DNA of 64,000 nt from Clostridium fungisolvens (GCF_014193895.1 NZ_BLZR01000001.1:4588001-4652000), one strand, 5' to 3'; numbered from the stretch's first letter, positions 16,600 through 25,920 are shown. Notes: generated by a model from the sequence alone, not told the origin. Program-made: numbers and translations.

Positions 16600-16976
16600 T
16601 AAAAAAGTCGCTGAAGTGATCTTCTTCAGTGAGCTTTTTTAACGCATCTGCCTTTCCGAATGTATATGAGGAAAATTTGGCAGGCGAATAAGTTTTATTT
16701 TTTACTGTGTAGCCATAAAGAGCTTCTAAAAGCATTGAAATATCTAGGTTTATCTAACTTAAAAATTTTATAACTTCCTATACAGTAAAAAAGTCGCTGA
16801 AGCGATCTTCTTCAGTGAGCTTTTTTAACGCATCTGCCTTTCCGAATGTATATGAGAAAACTTACAGGCTAATAAGTTTTATTTTTTACTGTGTAGCCAT
16901 AAAGAGCTTCTAAAAGCATTGAAATATCTAGGTTTATCTAACTTAAAAATTTCATACTCTCCTTAACAGTAAAAAG
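16600..16976 (+). repeat. Family A element, two tandem ~186-bp copies
   Basis: Two nearly identical units start at about 16601 and 16787 (period 186) and end in a third partial TACAGT-like start near 16966. Each unit has a terminator-like hairpin (GTCGCTGAAG / CTTCAGTGAG then TTTTTT), a second hairpin core (CTGCCTTTCCGAATGTATAT with GGAAAA and GGCAG), the sequence TTTTTTACTGTGTAGCC and an AT-rich tail. They fill the gap between rnmV and yabE (16531-17013). No ORF is present. Confidence 0.9.
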
Positions 16977-16979
16977 AAA

Positions 16980-17008
16980 ATAGAGATAACTAGCCGTTAT
17001 CTCTATTT
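16980..17008 (-). terminator. Terminator of yabE
   Basis: AGAGATAAC GGCTA GTTATCTCT arms with TATTT on the minus strand, directly after the stop codon. Confidence 0.85.
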
Positions 17009-17013
17009 CTCTA

Positions 17014-18033
17014 TTATCCTTGACCTGGATAAGCAATAATATAAACATCTACGTTTCTTACACCCCACGAATTTGCATCACTACTTGAATTCATATAAAG
17101 ATCTACCCTATTATTTTTAATTGCACCGCCAGTATCATGTGCAACAGCAAACCCATAACCAGGTATGTAAACCTTTGTTCCTAAAGGAATTACCCTTGGG
17201 TCTACCGCAATAGTACTAGTTCCACTTGCATTTCTCTTAGGTGTGTTGCCTGTAGCTGTACTTCCACCTCCAGTATAAGCAGTTGCTACTACTGAAAGCT
17301 TTTTCTTATAAGCTATTGAATCTCCTCTAGACAGCGCAAGAGTATTCATCGTACCCTTTACAACTACTTTATTCTGAGGATCCTTTACTACCTTTTCAGC
17401 TACTACTTTCTTACTTACCTCTTTGCCATTTTCAACGATAACTCTATAAGTAACTTCTTTTTCTCCAGGAGCACCTTCCTGAACCGTTTTTACAACGCTT
17501 CTGTCTAGATTGTCATCATTATTGACAACAGTACTATAATCCAACTGTTGACTTTCCTTTACAACCTTAGACTCCACTCTTACAACTTCTATTTTCATTC
17601 CTGCTGTTATTTGGGTGTTTATTGCTGGAGATATCTTGTCATATTCTTCAAGTTGTATCCCTTCAGCACTCAACATTTCATTTACGTTACCTTCGGCGGT
17701 TTGTATCTTTAGCTCTTTTCCATCAACCGCAACCTCTACATCAACTGCCTTTTTTATATTAATCTTTATATTGCTCTTCACAGATTGATCTAAAGATGGT
17801 TGAATTTTGTCCTTAGGGCCTAGAACTATACCGTTATCGTGTAATGCCCCTTTAACAGTCCCTTTAAATGTCGTTAATGTCTGTTCATTGCCGTCTATAC
17901 TAACTATTACAGTCTTTCTCATGTTGCATATTACTATAACCAAGCTTGTTGCAACAACAAGCCCCAACACGATTTTTGCCTTAGGACCATTAGAAAAAAT
18001 CTTTCTTAGATTGATTTTCATTTTTTCTACCAT
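17014..18033 (-). CDS. YabE-like cell-wall protein with DUF348, G5 and 3D domains
   Basis: Resuscitation-promoting-factor-like wall hydrolase of 339 residues. An N-terminal membrane segment (about 17-37) is followed by two DUF348 repeats (VIVSIDGNEQTLTTFKGTVK and a second around residue 95). A G5 domain comes next (VTYRVIVENGKEVSKKVVAE). The C-terminal 3D domain with its three Asp residues ends in DTGGAIKNNRVDLYMNSS, related to the MltA-type lytic fold. The start is ATG behind AAAGGAGGG. Expected to act outside the membrane on peptidoglycan, for instance in growth or spore revival. Confidence 0.9.
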   Translation of the reverse strand: MVEKMKINLRKIFSNGPKAKIVLGLVVATSLVIVICNMRKTVIVSIDGNEQTLTTFKGTVKGALHDNGIVLGPKDKIQPSLDQSVKSNIKINIKKAVDVEVAVDGKELKIQTAEGNVNEMLSAEGIQLEEYDKISPAINTQITAGMKIEVVRVESKVVKESQQLDYSTVVNNDDNLDRSVVKTVQEGAPGEKEVTYRVIVENGKEVSKKVVAEKVVKDPQNKVVVKGTMNTLALSRGDSIAYKKKLSVVATAYTGGGSTATGNTPKRNASGTSTIAVDPRVIPLGTKVYIPGYGFAVAHDTGGAIKNNRVDLYMNSSSDANSWGVRNVDVYIIAYPGQG

Positions 18034-18067
18034 TTATTTTCCCTCCTTTGGCAAGAGCGTCTGTAGC

Positions 18068-18097
18068 ATTATAACTTAAAATATCGATTTTTGTCAA
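18068..18097 (-). promoter_or_regulatory. yabE promoter
   Basis: TTGACA (18092-18097), 18 bases, TATAAT (18068-18073) on the minus strand. The remaining gap to 18342 is AT-rich; I looked for a c-di-AMP riboswitch there because some yabE-like genes have one, and saw none. Confidence 0.8.
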
Positions 18098-18342
18098 ATT
18101 TTAGCCTCTTGCTTTTTTGTTGACTGTCTAGAAATGCACCATCTGCATATTTTAAAAGTAAATAATAATTAAATAAAATGAGAGCATTAGTGAGGAAACA
18201 GTCACTTTGGGGAGTATTTACAGATAAATGGCCCAAGTTTATTACCTTATATATATATTAAATTCATCTTTTAGTTATTACTACTATTTTTATTTTCTGT
18301 TCCCATAATATGTAAAACTATAAAATATATTTTACCCTATAC

Positions 18343-19122
18343 CTATAATTTTAGCAACTGTTTAATATTTTTTATAAATTGATCATTTATTTCTTTAGGT
18401 TCTAATCCTTTTATATCTGCTAACTTTTCAACAATATATCTGATATAATCAGATTGATTTCTCTTTCCCCTAAAAGGTACTGGTGCCATATAAGGACAGT
18501 CTGTTTCAACTAACATCCTATCTAATGGTACCTCCTTAGCAACTTCTAATATCTTTTTAGCATTTTTAAAAGTAACTACTCCAGTAAATCCTATGTAGTA
18601 CCCAAGCTTCAAACATTCCTTTGCAAACTCCACGCTACCAGAAAAACAGTGCACTATACCCTTTACATTAGTAAATTCCTTCATAATTTCTAAGGTATCT
18701 CCGTGTGCCTCTCTATCATGTATCACAACTGGTAGTTTAAGCTCTTCTGCTAACTTCATGTGCGCTCTAAACACACTTTTCTGAACTTCCCTTGGAGGAT
18801 TTTCTTCCCAATAATAATCTAATCCTATCTCTCCAATAGCCTTTACTTTTTTATTTTTGGCTAATTCCTTTATTCTTTCAAAACTACTTTCATTAAATTC
18901 ATCAGCATTTTCTGGATGTATACCTACTGCAGCATAAAAAATATCATATTGCTCTGATAACTTAACTGACATTTCAGCTCCATATAAAGAAGATCCACAG
19001 TTAAGTACCCCGATTACACCATTGTCTCGAATATCAGTTATAACCTTTTCTCTATCATCATCAAAGGACTTATCGTCATAATGTGCATGGGTATCAAATA
19101 TGTTAAATGCAAAATCACCCAT
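18343..19122 (-). CDS. tatD: TatD-family metal-dependent hydrolase
   Basis: TIM-barrel hydrolase of the TatD group, which acts as a 3'-5' exonuclease or D-aminoacyl-tRNA deacylase-like enzyme in characterised members. Metal ligands are seen in FDTHAHYDD at the N-terminus, GEIGLDYYW, PVVIHDREAH, IVHCFSGS and VETDCPYMAP. I start it at the ATG at 19122 (MGDFAFNIFDTHAHYD, 259 residues), which has AAAGGTGG upstream; the frame is open further upstream but without a ribosome site. Part of the conserved tatD-yabE-rnmV-ksgA block. Confidence 0.93.
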   Translation of the reverse strand: MGDFAFNIFDTHAHYDDKSFDDDREKVITDIRDNGVIGVLNCGSSLYGAEMSVKLSEQYDIFYAAVGIHPENADEFNESSFERIKELAKNKKVKAIGEIGLDYYWEENPPREVQKSVFRAHMKLAEELKLPVVIHDREAHGDTLEIMKEFTNVKGIVHCFSGSVEFAKECLKLGYYIGFTGVVTFKNAKKILEVAKEVPLDRMLVETDCPYMAPVPFRGKRNQSDYIRYIVEKLADIKGLEPKEINDQFIKNIKQLLKL

Positions 19123-19278
19123 AAATAGCCACCTTTCAAAATTTAATATATAAATTATTACATAAGATGTATAAGCTGTCAAACCAAGTTTTCAAATTAT
19201 TCGATCAATTCGTGAACATACAAAACTGCTTCATATCTAATTATCACCCTATTTTTGTAAACTTATACATATTTTAAA

Positions 19279-20802
19279 TTAACTTCCTATACTTGCAAGA
19301 ACAGGAGATAGTATACCTAATACTCCTCCTAAAAGTGCTCCCAACCATGTAATAGCTGAAAGTTCCTTACTTGCTATATCCAATATTATTTTTTCAGCAT
19401 AATCTACATCGAAGGAATTGATTTGATCTTCTACAATTTTAGGTATGTCAATTATATGTATAATATTAGAACCCTCATCATTAATGAATTTATCATATAT
19501 ATTTTCTATCAAATTACTTAATTCATCATTAATGCTTCCATCATAACTATTGAGCAACTTTGTTATTGAAGTATTAGATATTTCTTTGATAAGCACATCT
19601 ATAGCACGGCCTATCTTTTCTTCAAAAGCCCCACTCATAACAAGTGTTTTAATCGTACTTCTTATGTACTTTTCTATTCTGTCCTCATAGTTTTCAGCTA
19701 ATAATATCAATATATGATGATACGACTCAAAGCTGTCTATCTTATCTAGAATCAGTTTTAATCCGCCTTCTAACACATCAGAGGTTATTAGCCTTTCCAC
19801 TGCTGAAGCCGATAATATGTCTATTAAGTTTTTTCTTGAATCCTGAGGAATCCCATAAAGCACGTCTTTTACTTGCTTTTTTCCAAAGCTAGAAATTATA
19901 GTTCCTATATATGAAACCAGTAAAATCTTATTATCATCATCTTCAATATAACTATCTATGGCTTGCAGAAATTTGTCATATACCGAATCCACATTTAAAA
20001 ACATTGATACTAATGGATTCATCCCAGATAAAACATTGTTTTTTATTGCTTCTTTAACCTTTTCCTCTACCTTATCTTCCCTAAGTATAGATGATACTTG
20101 CTTAGAAATACCATCTCTTTCATTATAAATATATGTATTTATAGAAGAGAATACCTCTGGAGGAACAATGTCCTCTACCTTCATACTTTCACTAACCAAA
20201 TGATCTAATGATTGATTAATATTTTGATTAATATATTGCGCAATTTTAGATTTATCAATTACTTTTGGCATGTCATTAAGTATGTTATTATAGAATCCCT
20301 TTCCCGAAGACAATTCTTTTAGCTTACTGGGTTTTTCTAACAAGGTTATATTAATTTTATTCATAATAAATTTAGATGCTGAATCTATAAACTCTTCATT
20401 TCTAAATTTAGTAAGCGCATAACTGGAAGCTTTAACTTTAAATCTAATCTTTAGTTTTTTATAATAGTCTCCAATCTTATCTTCTAGAACTTCATCTAAA
20501 TCTTTATCTAAACTCTTAGCACTGCCTATCTTCTTTTCAATAATACTCTTTAAGTGATTTTTTATATTATCATTACTTAAAGCACTAATCATAACGTCAT
20601 TAGTAAGAAGATGATTTCCAACAGTTTCACCAACACTTCTAGAAATCCTCGCTTTTTCTTTAGGTATGAGCCCTGGTGTAAAAGGTAACTTAATACCAAA
20701 TAACCTTTTCTCATAGTGTGGTCTAAAAAGCATTTTTATAGCTACCCAATTTGTTATATATCCGATTATAGCGCCTATTAAAACTCCAAAAAAGTATTTC
20801 AT
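19279..20802 (-). CDS. DUF445 membrane protein (YheB-like)
   Basis: 507-residue protein with one hydrophobic segment at each end (MKYFFGVLIGAIIGYITNWV and the C-terminal WLGALLGGVLGILSPVLASI). The signature AIKMLFRPHYEKRLFGIKLPFTPGLIPKEK near residue 25-50 defines DUF445. The long middle is helical and charged. Relatives include B. subtilis YheB; no biochemical role is known. The ribosome site is GGGAGG before the ATG. Monocistronic. Confidence 0.85.
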   Translation of the reverse strand: MKYFFGVLIGAIIGYITNWVAIKMLFRPHYEKRLFGIKLPFTPGLIPKEKARISRSVGETVGNHLLTNDVMISALSNDNIKNHLKSIIEKKIGSAKSLDKDLDEVLEDKIGDYYKKLKIRFKVKASSYALTKFRNEEFIDSASKFIMNKINITLLEKPSKLKELSSGKGFYNNILNDMPKVIDKSKIAQYINQNINQSLDHLVSESMKVEDIVPPEVFSSINTYIYNERDGISKQVSSILREDKVEEKVKEAIKNNVLSGMNPLVSMFLNVDSVYDKFLQAIDSYIEDDDNKILLVSYIGTIISSFGKKQVKDVLYGIPQDSRKNLIDILSASAVERLITSDVLEGGLKLILDKIDSFESYHHILILLAENYEDRIEKYIRSTIKTLVMSGAFEEKIGRAIDVLIKEISNTSITKLLNSYDGSINDELSNLIENIYDKFINDEGSNIIHIIDIPKIVEDQINSFDVDYAEKIILDIASKELSAITWLGALLGGVLGILSPVLASIGS

Positions 20803-20979
20803 ACTAATCCTCCCTTACTAGAACTTATGAATTGAAGTTGTATATGTATATTTCTTTAGATATAATATCTATAATATATAGATGAACTAAGTTTTACATA
20901 TAATACTTTTTATAAACTTTAACTTATAAACAATGCATCTATTTATGATAAACAATTATTTTATATGGTTGGTGATATT

Positions 20980-21663
20980 ATGAATGACACAAGTTCAATA
21001 ATTATAAAGCTTCAAAGATGCAAGTTATTCTCACATTTTACAGAAGAGAATCTAAAATCTATTTTATCAAACAACAAAACCTCTCTGAAATCTTATACTC
21101 CGAATGATGTTATATTTATCGAGGATGAGCCTTGCAATCATCTTAGTGTAATATTATCTGGAAAAATTGATATACAAAAACTCGATTCAGACGGCAATGT
21201 CCTCATCGTTTCGACCATGGAAGACGGAAACGTATTTGGCGAAAATCTATTATTTGGGGATAGAAACCAATACCCTATGTCAGTTATATGCAAAGACGTT
21301 TCTGAAGTACTTCATATATCTAAAGAAAAAGTATATGAACTTTGCGAAACAGATCATATTTTCATGTTGAAATTTTTTAGAATTCTTTCAAACAAAGCAG
21401 TTGCCCTAAGCTCAAAACTTAAGCAAGTAAGCATGAAGTCTCTCCGCCAAATGATCTGCCACTTTCTAATGGTTAAATACAATAAATCAGAAAGTTCTTT
21501 AATTCAATTAAATATGACTAAGAAAGAGTGGTCTGATAAGCTTGGCGTCCAAAGACCATCTTTGTCTAGAGAATTAATTAAAATGAAAGAAGAAGGACTT
21601 ATTGACTATGACAGAAGATCAATAACCATATTAGATATAGAGGCTATTGAAGCTGAAAGTTAA
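20980..21663 (+). CDS. Crp/Fnr-family transcriptional regulator
   Basis: Cyclic-nucleotide-binding-like sensor domain (about residues 10-125, including LSVILSGKIDIQKLDSDGNV and FGENLLFGDRNQYPMSV) joined by a long helix to a C-terminal winged helix (KKEWSDKLGVQRPSLSRELIKMKEEGLI). The scattered cysteines do not form the N-terminal FNR cluster motif. The Arg-Ser pair that binds cAMP phosphate in CRP is not evident, so the ligand is unknown. I chose the ATG at 20980 with GGTGAT upstream; an ATG at 20965 lacks a site. Divergent from DUF445. Confidence 0.85.
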   Translation: MNDTSSIIIKLQRCKLFSHFTEENLKSILSNNKTSLKSYTPNDVIFIEDEPCNHLSVILSGKIDIQKLDSDGNVLIVSTMEDGNVFGENLLFGDRNQYPMSVICKDVSEVLHISKEKVYELCETDHIFMLKFFRILSNKAVALSSKLKQVSMKSLRQMICHFLMVKYNKSESSLIQLNMTKKEWSDKLGVQRPSLSRELIKMKEEGLIDYDRRSITILDIEAIEAES

Positions 21664-21791
21664 TAAATCAGTTCATAATTTTTTTATTTTTTTGACATCA
21701 AATCGACATATTAGAGGAGTATATTTATATATGTAAAGTAGCTAAGCGCTAAATAATTTACCCCTTAAAACCATTTATAAATAGGCTAAAG

Positions 21792-21839
21792 CCCTTGAAA
21801 GTTTGTTCCCCTTACACAGACTTTCAAGGGTATTTTTTT
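21792..21839 (+). terminator. Terminator of the Crp-family gene
   Basis: CCCTTGAAAGT and ACTTTCAAGGG arms with a 16-base loop followed by TATTTTTTT. Confidence 0.92.
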
Positions 21840-22025
21840 ACTGTATAGAAAATATAAAACTTTAGAACTAGCTAAATCTAAAGGCTTCAATTGTTCTACA
21901 GTGTTTTTAATAATATACAGTAAAAAAAGAAAACTTATTCGCATGCCAGATTTTCCTCATATACATTCGGAAAGGCATATGAGGAAAAAAGTCGTTGAAA
22001 AAAGTCTCTTCAACGACTTTTTTTA
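21837..22025 (-). repeat. Family A element, inverted full-length copy
   Basis: Read on the minus strand it starts with a hairpin (AGTCGTTGAAGAGAC / TTCAACGACTT), then CTCATATGCCTTTCCGAATG and TATATGAGGAAAATCTGGCA, TTTTTTTACTGTATA and a tail ending in TACAGTAAAAAAA. It sits between convergent genes, so it terminates the second methionyl-tRNA synthetase gene. The first-hairpin arms differ from the 16.6-kb copies yet still pair. Confidence 0.85.
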
Positions 22026-22027
22026 CA

Positions 22028-23656
22028 TTATAACCTTCCAGACTTTAATCTCATTACTTCATAATCAATTGTCTTTTTATCAATTCTTTCGAATAATAAG
22101 TCTAAATCATTTAATTTAATGTCTTTTAACTCCTGAAAGCTCCAACTAGCTTCTCCTATACCAAAAAAACCTCTAAGCTTTTCACAAGAAAAAGGTATTA
22201 TTGGGTTTAATAAATTAGCTAGGTTAACTATAATCTGCACACAATTATATAAAGTTTGTCTGCACTTCTCCTCGTCTTCTTTAATTGTTATCCAAGGAGT
22301 TTCTTCATCAAAGAGCTTATTCCCCCTTTTCACTAGAGAAAATATTGTATTTATTGCGTCTTTAAATTCACCATTTTCAATGCTTAGTCCAGCTTTTTTA
22401 TACGTTTCTTCTATCTCTCTCTTTATTCTAGGATTTAATCCACAATTAGCTATACTTCCTTTATAATTTTTGTGGATAAAAGTTAATGTTCTGTTGACAA
22501 AATTACCGAATCCACCTAGAAGTTCACTATTATGCGAATTAATAAATTCTCTCCAGGAAAAATCAGAATCCCTCTTTTCAGGCCCATTTACCATCAAAAA
22601 GTACCTTATAGAATCTGGATTGTAGTGCTCTATTATATAAGGAACCCAAACTGCCCAGTTTCTGCTGGTTGAAAATTTTTTCCCTTCTAGATTCAAATAT
22701 TCACTAGAAACAATTCTAAGATTCACATCATTAAAACCAAGAGCAAAAAGTATTGAAGGGAAAATAACAGTATGAAATGGAATGTTGTCCTTTCCATGAA
22801 TTAAATAAACCCTACTATCTTTACTATTCCAGTATTCATCAAGTAAGTCTTTGTTTCCATTACAGCATTTAAGTGATGCGGAAAGATACCCTAGCACTGC
22901 CTCTATCCAAACATATATCTTCTTATCTTCAAAACCTTCTAAAGGCACATCAATTCCCCATTCTAGATCTCTTGTAACTGCTCTATCCCTGAGTCCTTCC
23001 TTTATATATCTTTCTGTTAGCTTTACAGCATTATCTCTCCATCCATGCTCTGAGCTTAATAATTGTTTTAAATTATCATCAAACTTTGAAAGCTTAAAGA
23101 AAAGATGCCTACTTTCTTTAACAATAGGTTCCGAACCACAGATCTTACACTTTTTATCTATTAGGTCCTCAGGATCTAATATTTCAGAACATTGTTCACA
23201 CTGGTCCCCTCTAGCTACCCCTCCACAATGTGGACATATTCCTTCAATATATCTATCTGGAAGAAACTGATTACAACTTTCACAGTAAGTTTGAGCCACC
23301 AATTTTTCATATATATATCCATCTTCATATAACTTCTTTATATATTCCTTTACTACCTTATGATGGTTTACACTATCAGTTTTGGCATACAAATCATATG
23401 ATATCCCTAAAGAGCTGAAGCAATGTTCAAATTCTCTGTGATAGTAGTCTGCAATCTCTCTAGGAGCTTTCTTTTCTTCTTTTGCTTTTATTGCTATAGG
23501 TGTTCCATGACAGTCACTGCCAGAAACAAATATAACCTCGTCCCCTTTTGCTCTATGATATCTTGCAAGTGCATCTCCAGGAATTACAGATGCTAGTCTT
23601 CCTAAATGTAATGATCCATTGGCATAAGGCCAAGAATTTCCGATAACTACTTTCAT
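22028..23656 (-). CDS. Second methionyl-tRNA synthetase (MetRS, four-CxxC type, no C-terminal tRNA-binding domain)
   Basis: Class I synthetase of 542 residues that charges tRNA-Met with methionine. The HIGH motif is HLGR in NSWPYANGSLHLGR. Four CxxC pairs (CESC, CPHC, CEQC, CKIC; about residues 128-185) form the double zinc knuckle of the E. coli/archaeal subtype. The KMSKS site is KFSTSR, which deviates at positions 2 and 4. The C-terminal EMAPII-like domain is absent. It differs strongly from its neighbour at 23791. It has its own 134-base upstream gap with a terminator and no T-box. Similar extra MetRS genes in other Firmicutes confer resistance to MetRS inhibitors; that role is inferred. 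Confidence 0.9.
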   Translation of the reverse strand: MKVVIGNSWPYANGSLHLGRLASVIPGDALARYHRAKGDEVIFVSGSDCHGTPIAIKAKEEKKAPREIADYYHREFEHCFSSLGISYDLYAKTDSVNHHKVVKEYIKKLYEDGYIYEKLVAQTYCESCNQFLPDRYIEGICPHCGGVARGDQCEQCSEILDPEDLIDKKCKICGSEPIVKESRHLFFKLSKFDDNLKQLLSSEHGWRDNAVKLTERYIKEGLRDRAVTRDLEWGIDVPLEGFEDKKIYVWIEAVLGYLSASLKCCNGNKDLLDEYWNSKDSRVYLIHGKDNIPFHTVIFPSILFALGFNDVNLRIVSSEYLNLEGKKFSTSRNWAVWVPYIIEHYNPDSIRYFLMVNGPEKRDSDFSWREFINSHNSELLGGFGNFVNRTLTFIHKNYKGSIANCGLNPRIKREIEETYKKAGLSIENGEFKDAINTIFSLVKRGNKLFDEETPWITIKEDEEKCRQTLYNCVQIIVNLANLLNPIIPFSCEKLRGFFGIGEASWSFQELKDIKLNDLDLLFERIDKKTIDYEVMRLKSGRL

Positions 23657-23737
23657 TAATATAAGCCCCCTTTATTAATAAACTCCTTTTTCAATTATAC
23701 ATAAAATCCACTTATTGCTATCATACTTAACTTAAGT

Positions 23738-23768
23738 TAAAAACTCGCCTAACTATAGACGAGTTTTT
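23738..23768 (-). terminator. Terminator of metG
   Basis: AAAAACTCG and CGAGTTTTT arms around a 12-base loop, separating the two MetRS genes. Confidence 0.85.
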
Positions 23769-23790
23769 AGTAATTTATAGATAAAAAACT

Positions 23791-25725
23791 TTATCTAACA
23801 ACACTTCCTGTTTCAAGATTGCCTGGATCAACCACAAAAAGCTTACCATCATCATCGGTAGCAGCTGCAAGAATCATACCTTGTGAAAGTTCTCCTCTTA
23901 GTTTTACAGGTTTTAAGTTTGCTACAAGCACTATGCTTTTCCCTACAAGTTCTTCTGGCTTATAGTACTGAGCTATACCTGATACCACTTGTCTTTCTTC
24001 CCCACCTAAATCAACTTTTAGTTTCAATAGTTTTTTTGCACCCTTTACAGGTTCACAGCCTATTACTTTTGCAACTCTTAAATCTATTTTTTCAAAATCT
24101 TCAATAGTTATTTCTTCTTTTATTGGCTTCATTTCTTTTTTCTCTGTAGCCTTTAACTGCTCTTGTCTTAATGCTTCTAATTCAGCTAGTTTAGCATCTA
24201 CATCTATTCTTGGGAATATAACTGCTCCTTTATTAACTTTAGTTCCTGCACTAGTTCCATCAAAAGCAGATAAACTATCCCATGTAGTTACTTCTGAATT
24301 TATTTGTTCATTAATCTTACCGCTAGTTGTTGGTAAGAATGCTGATATCATAACAGAAGCAAATCTTAAGCTTTCTACAAGGTTATATAAAACTGTTCCT
24401 AGTCTTTCTTTCTTACTTTCATCTTTTGCAAGTATCCAAGGAGTTGTTTCATCTATATATTTGTTAGCTCTTCCTATTAAATCCCATATTGCTTCCAAAG
24501 CTTCAGGAATCTTAAGATCATCAATTGCAGCTTGAACTTTAACCGGAGTAGCTAAAGCTAAAGTTATCAATTCATTATCAATATCTTCTTTTGCAGTTGG
24601 AGCAGGTATTACACTATCAAAATACTTCTCTATCATAGTAATAGTTCTTGATAGGAGATTTCCTAAATCATTTGCAAGATCCGAATTTATCTTTTTTATA
24701 AATATTTCATTATTAAATAATCCATCAGAACCAAATGGTATCTCTTTAAGAAGATAATATCTTACTGGATCCACTCCGAAGCTGTTTACAAGAGCTACAG
24801 GGTCAACTACATTTCCTTTTGATTTTGACATTTTTCCACCATCAACAAGAAGCCAGCCATGACCAAATACTTGTTTAGGTAGTGGTACTTCAAGAGCCAT
24901 AAGCATAATTGGCCAGTAAATTGTGTGGAATCTTAAAATATCTTTTCCAATTAAATGTACATCTGCAGGCCAAAATCTTTCATATAAAGAAGTATCCTCA
25001 TTGCCATAGCCTAGCGCTGTTATATAGTTTGAAAGAGCATCTATCCATACATATATTACGTGTTCGTTATCAAAAGTTACTGGTATTCCCCAGTTAAAAC
25101 TTGTTCTAGAAACACAAAGATCTTGTAACCCTGGTCTTAAAAAGTTATTTAACATTTCATTCTTTCTTGACTCAGGTTGAATGAATTCTGGATGGTCCTC
25201 AATATGCTTTATAAGTCTATCTGCATACTTACTCATCTTAAAGAAATATGCTTCTTCTTTAGCTTTTTCTACAGGTCTGCCACAATCTGGGCACTTTCCA
25301 TCAACAAGCTGAGTTTCTGTCCAGAAAGATTCACAAGGAGTACAGTACCATCCTTCATAAGAGTCTTTATAGATATCTCCTTGATCATATAATTTCTTAA
25401 ATATATCTTGAACAGCTTTTATATGATAGTCATCGGTAGTTCTGATGAACTTGTCATAACTTATGTCCATCATTTCCCAAAGACTCTTTATTCCAGCTAC
25501 AATTTCATCTACATATTCTTTAGGTGTAACCCCTTTTTCTTCTGCTATTCTTTGAATCTTCTGTCCATGCTCATCTGTACCTGTAAGGAACATCACATCA
25601 TATCCAGTAAGTCTCTTAAATCTAGCAAGAGCATCTGCTGCTACTGTAGTATAAGTGTTTCCTATGTGTAAATTTGCAGATGGATAATAAATTGGTGTAG
25701 TAATGTAATATGGTTTTTTGCACAT
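23791..25725 (-). CDS. metG: Methionyl-tRNA synthetase, principal copy
   Basis: Class I aminoacyl-tRNA synthetase of 644 residues. The HIGH motif is HIGN (SANLHIGNTYTT). Two CxxC pairs (CTPC, CPDC) bind one zinc. The canonical KMSKSKGN loop is present near residue 300, and the C-terminal ~105 residues (from about 540) are an EMAPII/Trbp111-type tRNA-binding domain ending in QGMILAAATDDDG. Regulated by the Met T-box leader at 25921-26215. The ribosome site is TTAGGAGG before the ATG. Confidence 0.97.
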   Translation of the reverse strand: MCKKPYYITTPIYYPSANLHIGNTYTTVAADALARFKRLTGYDVMFLTGTDEHGQKIQRIAEEKGVTPKEYVDEIVAGIKSLWEMMDISYDKFIRTTDDYHIKAVQDIFKKLYDQGDIYKDSYEGWYCTPCESFWTETQLVDGKCPDCGRPVEKAKEEAYFFKMSKYADRLIKHIEDHPEFIQPESRKNEMLNNFLRPGLQDLCVSRTSFNWGIPVTFDNEHVIYVWIDALSNYITALGYGNEDTSLYERFWPADVHLIGKDILRFHTIYWPIMLMALEVPLPKQVFGHGWLLVDGGKMSKSKGNVVDPVALVNSFGVDPVRYYLLKEIPFGSDGLFNNEIFIKKINSDLANDLGNLLSRTITMIEKYFDSVIPAPTAKEDIDNELITLALATPVKVQAAIDDLKIPEALEAIWDLIGRANKYIDETTPWILAKDESKKERLGTVLYNLVESLRFASVMISAFLPTTSGKINEQINSEVTTWDSLSAFDGTSAGTKVNKGAVIFPRIDVDAKLAELEALRQEQLKATEKKEMKPIKEEITIEDFEKIDLRVAKVIGCEPVKGAKKLLKLKVDLGGEERQVVSGIAQYYKPEELVGKSIVLVANLKPVKLRGELSQGMILAAATDDDGKLFVVDPGNLETGSVVR

Positions 25726-25856
25726 ATTTATTTCCTCCTAATGTATATTATTAGTTATAGTATTTCCTCTATTATTCTATAAATCTTTATTATGATAATA
25801 AAATTTTAAAGAAGGTGACATATTTTTCTTTTTTATTCTTTAACTTATATTATATT

Positions 25857-25919
25857 TTAAGTCTGTTACTCATACTTATCTACAGATCTAATTGAATTAT
25901 AATTTCCTAAAGAATAAAA
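25857..25919 (-). repeat. 63-bp module behind the metG T-box terminator
   Basis: 57 of 63 bases equal the stretch at 56923-56985 behind the ileS T-box terminator; the 29 bases nearest the terminator are identical. It contains TATAAT in the sense of the genes. It sits between terminator and start codon in both. Confidence 0.8.
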
Positions 25920-25920
25920 C

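Noticed and set aside
16600..16976. CRISPR array
   Set aside because: The tandem units are 186 bp and nearly identical throughout, with no spacers; they belong to the dispersed family A.
18034..18342. Possible c-di-AMP riboswitch upstream of yabE
   Set aside because: None of the conserved ydaO-type sequence blocks could be found; only a standard promoter is visible.
19123..19182. N-terminal extension of TatD
   Set aside because: The extra 20 codons are AT-rich, lack a ribosome site and do not fit the family's start; the ATG at 19122 has AAAGGTGG.
20980..21663. FNR-type oxygen sensor
   Set aside because: Cysteines are scattered and the N-terminal Fe-S cluster motif is missing, so it was kept as a generic Crp/Fnr-family regulator.
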